Source: a bacterium
Lineage (GTDB): Bacteria > Chloroflexota > Dormibacteria > UBA8260 > Bog-877
Assembly: GCA_021802115.1 (NCBI GenBank)
Contig: JAKABA010000006.1
Location: forward strand, 6,104-70,103
Reading direction: 5' to 3'
DNA: 64,000 nt
Under the pieces are notes generated by a model that was not told the DNA's origin, searched no databases, and was given only the letters and a program-made list of their open reading frames with translations. This document shows positions 28,070 through 37,775 of this stretch, one piece after another (within the stretch, counting starts at the first letter, position 1; each line of letters opens with the position of its first letter). The position numbers were made by a program, and so were the translations under genes.

Positions 28070-29949
28070 AGCAGCGGATCCCGGTCGCCGGTGCGCTGAC
28101 CGAACCCACCCTGTCGGCCGGCGGGCGGGTCCTTGGGAACCGGGTCAACGACTTCGCGATCAAGCTGGCCAACGTCAACGGGACCGGGTCCGCGACCGCC
28201 AACAGCCTGCTGATGCAGGCGATCTTCCGGATGGGGGTGCCGGTCTCGGGCAAGAACCTGTTCCCCTCCAACATCCAGGGGCTGCCCACCTGGTACGAGA
28301 TCAGGGTCAATGCCGCCGGCCACACCGCCCGCAGCCGCGAGTACGACCTCATGGTCGCCATGAACGGTCAGACCTACGCCTCGGACATCGCCGAGGTGCG
28401 CTCGTCCGGCTACGTGCTCTTCGACGACAGCTGGCCGCTGGACCAAGCGCTGCTCCGTCCCGATGTGAACTTCCTGGGGATCCCGCTGGCCCGGCTCTGC
28501 GCGGATCACTTCGGCGGCAGCCGTGAACGGATTCTCATGAAGAACATCGCCTACGCGGGGGCCGTGGCCGCGCTGCTGGCGATGGAGGTGGAGGTGCTGG
28601 CGGGGCTGCTGGAGGAGAGCTACGGCGGTCGGCCCCGGCTGCTGGAGGCGAATCGGCTCGCTGTGCAACTCGGGCATGACTACGCGACCGAGAACTTCGA
28701 TTGCCCCCTGCCGTTCCACCTGGAGCGCGGGGACGGCACCGACGGCCTGATCTTGATCGATGGCAACACCGCGGTCGCGCTGGGGGCCCTGTACGCGGGG
28801 GCGACGGTGGCGGGGTGGTACCCGATCACGCCGGCCACCTCGGTCATGGACAACTTCAGCCATCTCTGCGCCCGCTTCCGCCAGGAGCCGGACCCGAACG
28901 CGGGCCCGGGAGGCTCGCCGACCGCCAACAACTACCTGATCGTGCAGGCGGAGGATGAGCTGGCCGCGCTCGGGGTCGTGATCGGGGCCTCCTGGGCGGG
29001 GGCCCGCGCCTTCACCTCCACCGCCGGCCCGGGGCTCTCCCTGATGAACGAGTTGCTGGGCCTGGCCTACTACACCGAGATCCCGGCGGTGGTGGTCGAC
29101 GTCCAACGCGCCGGACCCTCCACCGGGATGCCGACCCGGGTTCAGCAGGCCGACATCCTGATGGCCGCCTACGCATCCCACGGTGACACCAAGCACCTGC
29201 TGCTGTTCCCCGGGGACCCCGGGGAGTGCTTCGACTTCATGGTCCTGGCCTTCGACCTGGCCGAGCGGTTTCAGACCCCGGTCCTGCTCCTCTCCGACCT
29301 GGACATCGGCATGAACGACTGGGCGGTGCCCCGGCTCACCTGGGACGACTCGTACCGGCCCGACCGGGGCCGGGTGCTGGGGCCGCGCGAATTGGATGCC
29401 GACCCGCACTTTCACCGCTACGACCAGGCCGATGAACTGGGGGTGACCCCCCGCACCCTGCCCGGCGTCGACTCGCGCGGAGCCTACTTCGCCAGGGGAT
29501 CAGGCCATGACCGCCTGGGGGGCTACACCGAGGCGGAGGGTGCCTACCAGGAGGTGGTCGACCGGTTGCTGCGTAAGCACCGGGCGGCCGCCGCCCACAT
29601 GCCCCGTCCGGTGATCACGGCCTCCCCCCAAGCCGACGTGGGAATCGTGACCCTCGGCAGCTGTGGACCGGCGGTGCAGGAGGCGGTGGAGATCCTGGCG
29701 GACGCGGGCATAGGGGCTTCGTACATGCGGGTCCGGGGCTTTCCCTTCGGTTCGGAGGTGTCCGAGTTCTGCGAGCGCTACCCGGTCTGCTTTGTGGTCG
29801 AGCAGAACCGTGACGGCCAACTTAGGGCGCTGCTTGAGATCGAGGCCAAAGTCCCCGCCTCGCGGCTGCGCTCCGTGCTCATCTACGGGGGCCTGCCCCC
29901 CAGTGCGGACCAGGTGGTGGCGCAGATCCGAGAGCAGCTGGAGGGCTGA
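28066..29949 (+). CDS. korA: 2-oxoacid:acceptor oxidoreductase, fused gamma-alpha subunit
   Basis: 627 residues. Residues 1 to about 190 are the gamma domain (NGTGSATANSLLMQAIFRMG); from about 225 the pyrimidine-binding alpha domain (YPITPATSVMDNF), ending in the transketolase-C part (LGSCGPAVQEAVEIL). This gamma-alpha fusion is the KorA layout of 2-oxoglutarate:ferredoxin oxidoreductases. The oxidation of 2-oxoglutarate (or another 2-oxoacid) to the acyl-CoA is inferred from that layout. GTG start overlapping the upstream stop. Confidence 0.88.
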   Translation: MKQRIPVAGALTEPTLSAGGRVLGNRVNDFAIKLANVNGTGSATANSLLMQAIFRMGVPVSGKNLFPSNIQGLPTWYEIRVNAAGHTARSREYDLMVAMNGQTYASDIAEVRSSGYVLFDDSWPLDQALLRPDVNFLGIPLARLCADHFGGSRERILMKNIAYAGAVAALLAMEVEVLAGLLEESYGGRPRLLEANRLAVQLGHDYATENFDCPLPFHLERGDGTDGLILIDGNTAVALGALYAGATVAGWYPITPATSVMDNFSHLCARFRQEPDPNAGPGGSPTANNYLIVQAEDELAALGVVIGASWAGARAFTSTAGPGLSLMNELLGLAYYTEIPAVVVDVQRAGPSTGMPTRVQQADILMAAYASHGDTKHLLLFPGDPGECFDFMVLAFDLAERFQTPVLLLSDLDIGMNDWAVPRLTWDDSYRPDRGRVLGPRELDADPHFHRYDQADELGVTPRTLPGVDSRGAYFARGSGHDRLGGYTEAEGAYQEVVDRLLRKHRAAAAHMPRPVITASPQADVGIVTLGSCGPAVQEAVEILADAGIGASYMRVRGFPFGSEVSEFCERYPVCFVVEQNRDGQLRALLEIEAKVPASRLRSVLIYGGLPPSADQVVAQIREQLEG

Positions 29950-29951
29950 GG

Positions 29952-31007
29952 GTGCCATCGATCACCAAACCATTGATTCCGTTGCTGCCGCTGGCGCGCA
30001 ACGAGCTCGGGCTCACCCTTCAGGACTACCAGGGGGGGATGTCGACGCTCTGCGCCGGGTGTGGCCACGACTCCATCACCGCGGCCCTGATTCAGGCCTT
30101 CTTCGAACTATCGCTGCCGCCCCATCTGATCGCCAAGCTGAGCGGTATCGGCTGCTCCTCCAAGACCCCCGCCTACTTTGTCTCCGGCGCCCACGGCTTC
30201 AACTCCGTCCACGGCCGTATGGCCACGATCGCGACCGGTGCGGCCGCCGCCAACCGGGAGCTCATCCTGATCGGCGTCTCCGGGGACGGCGACTCCCTCT
30301 CGATCGGGCTGGGCAATCTGGCCCACGCCATCCGGCGCAACGTGAACATGGCCTATCTCATTGAGAACAACGGGGTCTACGGGTTGACCAAGGGTCAGTT
30401 CTCGGCCTCGGCCGACGTGGGCTCGCGCTCCCGGCGCGGGGATCTCAACCGGTTGCCCCCGGTGGACCCGATCATGCTGGGGCTCAGCCTTGGGGCCACC
30501 TTCCTGGCCCGCGGGTTCTCCGGGGACAAGCGCCAGCTGGTGCCGATCCTGAAGGCGGCGGTGGCGCATCGGGGGTTCGCCCTGGTGGACGTCATCTCGC
30601 CCTGTGTGCAGTTCAACGACCACGAGGGCTCGACCAAGAGCTACCGGTACATGCGCGATCACGAGCTGAGGGAGATCGAGGCCGACTTCATCGGGCAGCA
30701 TCAGGAGATCGTGGAGTCGCTGGTGCCGGACCGGGCTACCGAGGTCACCCTGCACGACGGCGCCCGGGTCAAATTCCGGGCGGTTCCGGAGGGCTACGAC
30801 CCCGCAGACCGGGGCGCGGTGGAAGCCTACCTGCGGGAACGCAGCCGCCACGGCGAGATCGCGACCGGGCTGCTTTTTTTGGACGAGTCCGCCCCGGAGA
30901 TGCACGAGTTGGCGGGAACCTCCCGGACCCCCCTTGCCCAGCTGCCCTTTGCCAAGCTGTGTCCGGGCGCCGCTGAGCTGGACAACCTCCAGCGCCAGTT
31001 CCGCTAG
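29952..31007 (+). CDS. korB: 2-oxoacid:acceptor oxidoreductase beta subunit
   Basis: 351 residues. CAGCGHDSI near residue 35 supplies two Cys of the proximal 4Fe-4S cluster, and GDGDSLSIGLGNLAHAIRRN followed by ENNGVYGLTKGQ is the thiamine-diphosphate motif. DVISPCVQFND holds a further conserved Cys. GTG start 2 nt after korA. With the upstream oxidoreductase this makes a complete 2-oxoacid to NAD(P)H system. Confidence 0.9.
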   Translation: MPSITKPLIPLLPLARNELGLTLQDYQGGMSTLCAGCGHDSITAALIQAFFELSLPPHLIAKLSGIGCSSKTPAYFVSGAHGFNSVHGRMATIATGAAAANRELILIGVSGDGDSLSIGLGNLAHAIRRNVNMAYLIENNGVYGLTKGQFSASADVGSRSRRGDLNRLPPVDPIMLGLSLGATFLARGFSGDKRQLVPILKAAVAHRGFALVDVISPCVQFNDHEGSTKSYRYMRDHELREIEADFIGQHQEIVESLVPDRATEVTLHDGARVKFRAVPEGYDPADRGAVEAYLRERSRHGEIATGLLFLDESAPEMHELAGTSRTPLAQLPFAKLCPGAAELDNLQRQFR

Positions 31008-31082
31008 TAACCGCCGCCCCGGGGCGGAGTCCGGCGCGGGATCAGAAGCCCGGGCGTCGTCCAAGCTCCCGTAGCCTCACCC

Positions 31083-32615
31083 ATGAGCGGGGGCCGCTTT
31101 GTCATCCTATGCGGCATGCCCGGAATCGAACCATACCTGCGGCGGATGCTGCAGGGGTGGCAGACGATCGTGGTCGCCAACCGCCCCCCCATCGACGTCC
31201 ACCTGGAGGAGGGCAGGGTGGAGCGCATCACCAGAGGTGGTGGGGGGCTGGTGACCGCCATGGCCTCCCTGGCCCGCTCCAGCAACTCCACCTGGATCGG
31301 GGCCGCCCGCGGGGACGCCGATCGCGCCCTGATCAGGACCGCCGGCGCTGACGGCGTGGTCGAGGTGACGACCGAGGACCAGGAGAGCTTTCGGGTGGTC
31401 TTCGTGGAGTCCGACCCGGAGGCCTACGACCTCTACTACAACCAGATCAGCAATCCGCTCCTGTGGTTCATCCAGCACTATCTCTGGGACCTGGGCCGGG
31501 AGCCGATCCTGGACTCCGCCACGGGCCGGGCCTGGCGGGAGGGATACGTCCGGGTCAATCAGGACTTCGCCGACCAGGTGGTGAGGGTCGCCACCTCATC
31601 GCCGCTGCGGCCGCTGGTCATGACCCAGGACTATCACCTCTATCTCCTGCCGGCGATGGTCAGGGCTCGGCTGCCCGAGGCGCGGCTCCAGCACTTCATC
31701 CACATCCCCTGGCCCACCCCTCAGTACTGGAAGGTCATCCCCCGGCACATGCGCGACGGGATCCTGACCGGGCTGCTGGGGAACGACGTGGTGGGGCTGC
31801 AGACCAGCCTGGATGTGCGCAACTTCCTCATGACCTGTGAGGAGAACCTGGGGCTGGGGGTGGACCACCGCCAGCGGATCGTGTTCTACGAGGGCCGCTC
31901 GGTCTGGGTGCGCGCCTACCCGATCTCCATCGACATCGACGGGATGACCCAGATGGCGGCCAGCCCGGCGGTGAGGCGCGAGGAGGAGCTGATCGCCACC
32001 TGGCGCCCGGAGATGCTGATCCTGCGGGTCGACCGCACCGACCTCAGCAAGAACATCGTGCGCGGCTTTCTGGCCTACGAGCGGCTGCTGGAGGCGCATC
32101 CGGAGCTGCGCGGCCGGGTGGTCTTCTGGGCCCTGCTGCAGCGCAGCCGGCAGAACGTGGACGCATACCGGGCCTACCTGGGGGCGCTGGTGGCGGCCAC
32201 CGCCCGCGTCAACCGCCGCTTTCAGTCGGGCAGCTGGCTGCCGATCCGGCTGGAGGTCGCCGACAACCTCCACCGGGCGGTGGCCGCCTACAAGAACTAC
32301 GACGCTCTGCTGGTCAACCCCATCTACGACGGCATGAACCTGGTCGCCAAGGAGGGGGTGCTCTGCAACGAGCGCGACGGGGTCCTGGTCCTGAGCGAGA
32401 ACGCCGGCAGCTACGAGGAGCTCGGCCCCCAGGCCCTGGGGATCAATCCCTTCGACATCGATCAGACCGCGGAGGCGCTCCATTCGGCGCTGACGATGGC
32501 CAAGCGATACCGTGGCAACCGCGCCCGCCAGCTCCGCCAGATCGTGAGGCGCAACGACATCACGCGCTGGATCAGCAACCAGCTCCAGGATCTCAACGAC
32601 CTGCTGGCGCAGTAG
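31083..32615 (+). CDS. otsA: Trehalose-6-phosphate synthase (GT20)
   Basis: 510 residues; an internal ATG at 31119 may be the true start because the conserved domain begins about residue 27 (VVANRPPIDV). TQDYHLYLLPAMVRA, FIHIPWP, VDRTDLSKNIVRGF and NPIYDGMNLVAKEGV match the substrate and donor sites of OtsA. It joins glucose from a nucleotide sugar to glucose-6-phosphate. The matching phosphatase is convergent, with the two 3' ends overlapping by 23 nt. Trehalose is a desiccation and osmotic protectant. Confidence 0.92.
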   Translation: MSGGRFVILCGMPGIEPYLRRMLQGWQTIVVANRPPIDVHLEEGRVERITRGGGGLVTAMASLARSSNSTWIGAARGDADRALIRTAGADGVVEVTTEDQESFRVVFVESDPEAYDLYYNQISNPLLWFIQHYLWDLGREPILDSATGRAWREGYVRVNQDFADQVVRVATSSPLRPLVMTQDYHLYLLPAMVRARLPEARLQHFIHIPWPTPQYWKVIPRHMRDGILTGLLGNDVVGLQTSLDVRNFLMTCEENLGLGVDHRQRIVFYEGRSVWVRAYPISIDIDGMTQMAASPAVRREEELIATWRPEMLILRVDRTDLSKNIVRGFLAYERLLEAHPELRGRVVFWALLQRSRQNVDAYRAYLGALVAATARVNRRFQSGSWLPIRLEVADNLHRAVAAYKNYDALLVNPIYDGMNLVAKEGVLCNERDGVLVLSENAGSYEELGPQALGINPFDIDQTAEALHSALTMAKRYRGNRARQLRQIVRRNDITRWISNQLQDLNDLLAQ

Positions 32616-33456
32616 CCGGCCTCGGGCGCCTGGGCGCCCCCTTAGCCAGGGATGCCGCCAGCTCCTCCAGGACCGCCGCCCACGCCGCCGGCCCGTCCAG
32701 GCACCGGTCGGCGGTCTCCGCGACCAGCGGGCTGGACTCGGGGCTGAGGATGCCGATCGCGCAGGCCAGCTCCAGGTCGGGGCGGCGGCGGTGCAGCTCC
32801 TCCATCGCCGGCAGGTCCCCCAGGTCGTCTCCCGCGAAGACACACCCGCGCGGGCTCAGCCGGTCCAGGATCGCCGCCAGGGCCGTGCCCTTGTTGCCGC
32901 TCTTGGGGGGACGCACCTCCACCACCAGCTTGCCGCGCACCACATCCAGCCCATCGGCGCGGGCCACCTGCTCCACCATCCGGCGCACCAGCTGGGCCGC
33001 CCGGCGGGGCTCGGGGGAGTTGCGGTAATGCACCGCGACTCCCATGGTCTTGGTCTCGACCTGCACCCCGGGCAGCCAGTCGGTGAGCTCCTCCAGGCTC
33101 TGCGCCAGCCGCACCAGCCGCTCGGACGGTGGAGTCGGTGGAGGGAGCGGCTCCTCCCTGGACAGCCGCATCCACGGCTCCAGCCCGTAGCTGCCCAGCA
33201 GCAGGACCCCGGGGATCGGGCATTGGACCGCCAGGTTGGCCAGGTCCCGGGCGCTGATCACCGCGACCGGCGTCCGGGCTGCCAGGGTCGCCATGGCACC
33301 GGCCGCCTGGGGTAGCGGGCGCGCCCTGCGCGGATCCCTGACCACCGGTGCGATCGTCCCATCGAAGTCGGTGGCGATCAGCAGGCTGCCCCGGCGGGCG
33401 AGCCGCACCCAGGGGGCGATCAGCTCGGACCGGTCGCCGGCAGCTCTAAGTCCCAC
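32593..33456 (-). CDS. otsB: Trehalose-6-phosphate phosphatase
   Basis: 287 residues from GTG 33456; the frame stays open far upstream but homology-like sequence begins here. HAD motif I is ATDFDGTIAPVV, motif II around VAVISARDL, and motif IV FAGDDLGDLPAMEEL, giving the two catalytic Asp and the Mg2+ ligands. It completes the OtsA-OtsB trehalose pathway. Start choice is moderately sure. Confidence 0.9.
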   Translation of the reverse strand: MGLRAAGDRSELIAPWVRLARRGSLLIATDFDGTIAPVVRDPRRARPLPQAAGAMATLAARTPVAVISARDLANLAVQCPIPGVLLLGSYGLEPWMRLSREEPLPPPTPPSERLVRLAQSLEELTDWLPGVQVETKTMGVAVHYRNSPEPRRAAQLVRRMVEQVARADGLDVVRGKLVVEVRPPKSGNKGTALAAILDRLSPRGCVFAGDDLGDLPAMEELHRRRPDLELACAIGILSPESSPLVAETADRCLDGPAAWAAVLEELAASLAKGAPRRPRPATAPAGR

Positions 33457-33511
33457 CTTTTGATCATAGGAGGCGCACGGGAGCCGGCCGCCATCCGCTA
33501 CCCTGCATGAG

Positions 33512-33904
33512 ATGGCCAGGTCCGATCCCGCCGAGGAGCCGATCTCCCGACTCGTGAGCGAGTTCTCCGACGAGATGCGGCAGCTCGCGGCCGACGAACT
33601 GGCCCTGGCCAAGGCCGAACTCAAGCGCAGCGCCCGTCGGGGGATCCGGGTGGCGGTCGCGGGCGCGCTGGCGATGGTGGGTCTCAGTGTGTTCTGCATC
33701 TTCGCCCTCATCACCCTGGTCGAGTGGATCCCCAACCACACCCTGGTGGCGGGGATAGTCGCGTTGGCGGGGCTGGTACTGCTGGGGGCGGGAGCTGCGG
33801 CGGTCTGGTCCAACCGGCACCTGTGGCCGTTCACCGACAGCAAGCAGAGCCTGATTGAGGATCTCGAGTGGGCACGACTCCAGAGCAAGCGCGCGCACAG
33901 ATAG
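33512..33904 (+). CDS. DUF1469 (phage holin III-like) membrane protein
   Basis: 130 residues: an amphipathic N-terminal helix (ISRLVSEFSDEMRQLAADELALAKAEL), then two transmembrane helices, then a charged tail. This is the actinobacterial DUF1469 layout. Such genes are usually followed by a DUF3618 gene, as here. Role in the envelope unknown. Confidence 0.82.
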   Translation: MARSDPAEEPISRLVSEFSDEMRQLAADELALAKAELKRSARRGIRVAVAGALAMVGLSVFCIFALITLVEWIPNHTLVAGIVALAGLVLLGAGAAAVWSNRHLWPFTDSKQSLIEDLEWARLQSKRAHR

Positions 33905-34320
33905 CGGTCACCCGGGCGCGGGCCGGGGCGACCCTCGACCGCATCGAGGCCCGGCTCCGCAGGGAGCTGGACCCCAAGTGGCGGCTTCGTCGGGACGGCG
34001 CCCGCCTCGCGGCCGGGGTGCTGGTGGTGGCGGTGGTGGGGACCGTCTACGTGGTCCGCCAGCGCCGCCGCCGCCGCGAGGAGCCGACCACCACCGACTG
34101 GATCGAGGAGATGCCCGATGAGTGGCGTCGCCGCCTGCAGGAGCTGCTCGAGGAGGCCGCGGGCCGAACCATGGTTCGAGGCGCCACCTCCCGGGCCAAG
34201 CGCTCGCGCGGGCCCCTGCAGGCGCTGGCGCTCAGGGCCGGTCGGATGGCGGCGCCGGTCGTGATGAACGCGGTGGCCGAACGGGTGGCGCGCGGACAGG
34301 GCGCCAACGCCGACGACTGA
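33868..34320 (+). CDS. DUF3618 membrane protein
   Basis: 150 residues from GTG 33868, overlapping the previous gene by 37 nt in another frame. TPEQARAQIAVTRARAGATL is the DUF3618 start (paired with an N-terminal helix and IEARL), followed by one transmembrane helix and a long basic tail. Pairing with DUF1469 is standard in actinobacteria-like genomes and suggests a joint membrane function. Confidence 0.8.
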   Translation: MGTTPEQARAQIAVTRARAGATLDRIEARLRRELDPKWRLRRDGARLAAGVLVVAVVGTVYVVRQRRRRREEPTTTDWIEEMPDEWRRRLQELLEEAAGRTMVRGATSRAKRSRGPLQALALRAGRMAAPVVMNAVAERVARGQGANADD

Positions 34321-34371
34321 TCTCACACTCAGCGGGCTCCGGGCTCAGGGGGCGGGACCCCGGGGCTCCGG

Positions 34372-35043
34372 ATGAACGGGCCATCCGCACCCAGCTCCCC
34401 GGTCGGGGTCCGGCGGCTCGATCAGTCCGACGCCGACCGTATCGGGGAGATGCTGGCACGGGCCTTCGCCGCCGACCCCACCTCGGCGTGGCTGTTTCCG
34501 CAGGCCGCGTCGCGCGCCGCCAAGCTGAGCCGCTGGTACCGGCTCACGGCGCGGATCCTGCTCGCGACGGGGGAGGGCTGGGGGACTGAGGACCTCAGTT
34601 CGGCCGCCCTCTGGCTGTCGATGGGCGCGGGGGCCGTCGGCCACGCGCGTGGCAGAGCCGGCGACCTCTTGCGTTGGAACCTTCGCGCGGTGGCCCTGAT
34701 GGGGCGGAGGCTCCCCTCGGCCGCCTGGACCACCGCCCGTGTCCACCAGCTGCATCCCCGCGGCCCGGCCTGGTACCTGGCGGTGCTGGGCACCGAGCCG
34801 GCGCGCCAGGGGCAGGGGCTTGGCTCCGCGGTCCTGGCGCCGGTGTTGGAGCGCTGCGACCGGACCGGGGTCCAGGCGTACCTGGACACGGTTACCGGAT
34901 CCGATGTGCGCTTCTACGAGGGCCGCGGTTTCCGGGTCGTGGCCGAGCTCAGCCCCGCCCGCGCCCCCCACTTCTGGGTGATGCGACGACCGCCGTTGCC
35001 TGAGCCGCCCCGACCCGAGCCCGGAGCGGCCGCTCACTCGTAG
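34372..35043 (+). CDS. GNAT-family N-acetyltransferase
   Basis: 223 residues. YLAVLGTEPARQGQGLGSAV holds the acetyl-CoA phosphate loop (RQGQGLG), followed by VQAYLDTVTGSDVRFYEGRGFRV. The N-terminal half is typical of GNATs related to YesJ-type. Substrate unknown. It overlaps the convergent permease gene by 10 nt. Confidence 0.8.
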   Translation: MNGPSAPSSPVGVRRLDQSDADRIGEMLARAFAADPTSAWLFPQAASRAAKLSRWYRLTARILLATGEGWGTEDLSSAALWLSMGAGAVGHARGRAGDLLRWNLRAVALMGRRLPSAAWTTARVHQLHPRGPAWYLAVLGTEPARQGQGLGSAVLAPVLERCDRTGVQAYLDTVTGSDVRFYEGRGFRVVAELSPARAPHFWVMRRPPLPEPPRPEPGAAAHS

Positions 35044-37775
35044 CGCAGCACCTCCAGGGGCCGTACTCTGACCGGCCCCCAGGCCACCAGGGCGGCGGTG
35101 AGCACCGCCACCACGATCGCACCGACCACGATGGCGAGCGCCAGCGGGGTCGGGATTCCCAGTGAGATCTTGATCACCAGCCGCCCCAGCGGCAGCAGCG
35201 CCAGCGCGATCGCGAGCATGCCGCCGGTCGCTCCCAGCCAGGCGACCGCGCCAGTCTCGATCAATACCTGCGCGAAGACCTCCCGGCTGCCCTGTCCCAC
35301 CGCCTTCTGGATGCCGATCTCGCGGCGGCGTTCCAGCAGGGCCAGGGCCACGGAGTTGGCGATGATCACGATCCCGGCCAGCAGCGCCAGGGAGGCGATC
35401 GCGGTGAGGAAGAGGATGGCGTTGTTGAGGAACTGGTCGATGATCAGGGTGAAGTCGGCGAGGCTTATCACCTGCGCACCGGTCACCCTCTGGCGCAGGT
35501 TGGTCGCCGCCGCGTCCGCGCGATCGGGCGGGAACTTCATCTCCACCACCTCCATGACCCCGCTGCCACCGATCCGGGCGGTGGTGCCGGTGGTGGCCAG
35601 GATGGGCGCCACCGTGGTGGTGATGGAGATCCCGCTCTTGGCGCCGCGATGGACGACGCTGTAGAACCCGACCACCCTGACCTCCACCACCCGAGCGCTC
35701 CTCGAGAGCGGGTCGAGCAGTCCGATCTGGTCTCCCAGACGCAGGTGGTAGGGGGCACCGTGCAGGACGTTCTCGACGAGCACGCCGTTTCCCGCCTGAT
35801 CGGCCGCGTCGAGCTGGCGACCCGAGGTGATCGAGATCGGCGGGGTGACACCGCCCTGCACGTCGAACCCCTGGATCCCGCTGAGCAGCGCGACCGCCTC
35901 CTTGCCCCGACCGGTGGTCGCGCCGCCGGCGACCGCCTTGGCGAAGGGGACACCGGCGATGGAGACCGGCTCGGTGATGGCGGCGTTGGAGACCAGCTGG
36001 TGACCGGGATGGAGGCGGCGCACGGCCCGGGTCAGGGCCACCTGGTCGGTGCTGGGGGCGACCGCGATCACGTTGTAGCTGGTCGACTGGGTGATGATGG
36101 AGTCGAGATCGGCGCGAATGTCGGTGCCCAGGACCAGGATCAGGCCGACCGCGAACACCCCCACGAACAGCGCCACCGCGGTCGCCGCGGTGCGGGTCCG
36201 CTGGCGGCTGGCGTTGCGGAAGGCGAAGCGCACCACCGACTTCAACGGGCGCGGCAGCACCACCACCAGGTAGCCGAGCAGGGCAAACGCGATCATGAGC
36301 GCCCCCACCGCCCGCAGGCTGGAGACCCGGGTGATCCCGATCGCCACCAGCAAGGCCGCGGTGACCAGGGCCAGATAGCTGGGGGTGAAGCGCTCGGGGA
36401 CGGGGAGTTTGCCCATGACCATGAGCGCCAGGCTGAAGAGGCCAGTCAGGATGAACAGGGCGATTCCGGTCCCCACCACCAGGGCCAGGGCCAGCGTCAC
36501 CGAACCCAGGATCGCGGCCGCCAGCAGCCAGAACAGCGCACCCACCAGGGCCAGCAGCAGCAGGCTGGAGCCCACGACGGCGGCACTGGTGCCCCCCGGG
36601 TCGTCGCGCAGGACGGCCGCTGGGCGCACCCGGCTGAGGCGGACGATGGGGAGGATCGCGAAGATGCAGGTGGTGGCGACCCCGATCCCCACCCCCGCCA
36701 GCACCACCTCCCAGTCGAGGACGAAGTTGATATCCAGCGAGGCGATGTTCTGCAGCAAAAGCCGGATCCCGTCGGACAGCCCGATCCCCGCGAGCGCCCC
36801 CGCGATCCCCCCGGTCAAGCCGAGGAGGGCCGCCTCCAGGCCGAAGAGCACATAGAGGTCGCGCCTCCTGTACCCGGTGGTCTTCAGCATCGCGATCTCG
36901 AGGCGGCGCCGCGAGAGGCTCACCTGCATGGTGTTGACGATCCCGATCCCGCCGATCAGAAGAGCCGCCAGCCCCGCGACCGCCAGGAACTGGGTCAGCT
37001 GCTGGTCGGCCTTGCGATCCGAGTTCAGCGCCTGCTGGACGGTGGACACGGTCGCCAGCGGCAGCTGACGGCTGAGCTCGGCGGCGACCTTCGCCGCCTG
37101 GCCGGAGTTCCGGGTAGTGAGATAGACCTCGCCGTAGTCGACCGTCGCCGATCGGGCAAGGCTCGAGGCCAGGGTGGCGTAGGAGGTGAGCACGTCCTGG
37201 GACAGCCCCGCCGGGGCGGTTCCCTGGATGACCCCGCCCACCGTCCAGTAGATCGGGTGGGTGGCGGCGGCAGCGTTCACCCGCACCAACGAACCGACTC
37301 GGGCCTTGAGCAGGCTGGCGACCGAGGCGGAGAGGACCATGGTGTCCCGGCGGCGCATCAGCTGGGTGAACGTGCCCTGCGCGCCCGGGTTCAGGGTGAG
37401 CCGGCCGACCAGGGGGAAGGAGGCCGGGTCCACCGCGTCGATGACGGTGGAGACGCCCTGGCCGTTGCTCCTGATCAGGGTCGCCTGATACTCCCGCACC
37501 GCCGTGTACCGGGTGATCTGACCGGTGCGCTTGAGCTGGGCCAGGACCGGCAGTTCGGAGGCGGGCAGTGGGACCGCGGTGGAGACCACGGATACGTCTC
37601 CTCCGTTGGCCTGCCGCACGTTGGCGGTCAGGGACGAGGACACCATCGCCGCCGCCAGCTGCAGCCCCACGATCGCCATCACCCCCACCCCGACGCAGAA
37701 GGCGCCGAGGACCGTGCGTCGTCCTCCGCGCCGCAGCGATCGGGTGGTGTAGCGGAGGTAGAGCCCGGACTTCAA
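35034..37775 (-). CDS. ABC transporter permease, FtsX/MacB type (double)
   Basis: 913 residues. One helix at the N-terminus, a periplasmic-type domain (about 45-260), three helices, a central block of several helices near 400-500, a second extracytoplasmic domain (about 510-720) and three C-terminal helices ending in VRVRPLEVLRYE. This is the duplicated FtsX layout seen in lipoprotein or antibiotic exporters of Gram-positive-like bacteria. It overlaps its ATPase gene by 4 nt. Confidence 0.87.
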   Translation of the reverse strand: MKSGLYLRYTTRSLRRGGRRTVLGAFCVGVGVMAIVGLQLAAAMVSSSLTANVRQANGGDVSVVSTAVPLPASELPVLAQLKRTGQITRYTAVREYQATLIRSNGQGVSTVIDAVDPASFPLVGRLTLNPGAQGTFTQLMRRRDTMVLSASVASLLKARVGSLVRVNAAAATHPIYWTVGGVIQGTAPAGLSQDVLTSYATLASSLARSATVDYGEVYLTTRNSGQAAKVAAELSRQLPLATVSTVQQALNSDRKADQQLTQFLAVAGLAALLIGGIGIVNTMQVSLSRRRLEIAMLKTTGYRRRDLYVLFGLEAALLGLTGGIAGALAGIGLSDGIRLLLQNIASLDINFVLDWEVVLAGVGIGVATTCIFAILPIVRLSRVRPAAVLRDDPGGTSAAVVGSSLLLLALVGALFWLLAAAILGSVTLALALVVGTGIALFILTGLFSLALMVMGKLPVPERFTPSYLALVTAALLVAIGITRVSSLRAVGALMIAFALLGYLVVVLPRPLKSVVRFAFRNASRQRTRTAATAVALFVGVFAVGLILVLGTDIRADLDSIITQSTSYNVIAVAPSTDQVALTRAVRRLHPGHQLVSNAAITEPVSIAGVPFAKAVAGGATTGRGKEAVALLSGIQGFDVQGGVTPPISITSGRQLDAADQAGNGVLVENVLHGAPYHLRLGDQIGLLDPLSRSARVVEVRVVGFYSVVHRGAKSGISITTTVAPILATTGTTARIGGSGVMEVVEMKFPPDRADAAATNLRQRVTGAQVISLADFTLIIDQFLNNAILFLTAIASLALLAGIVIIANSVALALLERRREIGIQKAVGQGSREVFAQVLIETGAVAWLGATGGMLAIALALLPLGRLVIKISLGIPTPLALAIVVGAIVVAVLTAALVAWGPVRVRPLEVLRYE

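Noticed and set aside
31012..31030. CCGCCCCGGGGCGG after korB as a terminator
   Set aside because: No room for a loop and no T-tract; could be chance in such GC-rich sequence.
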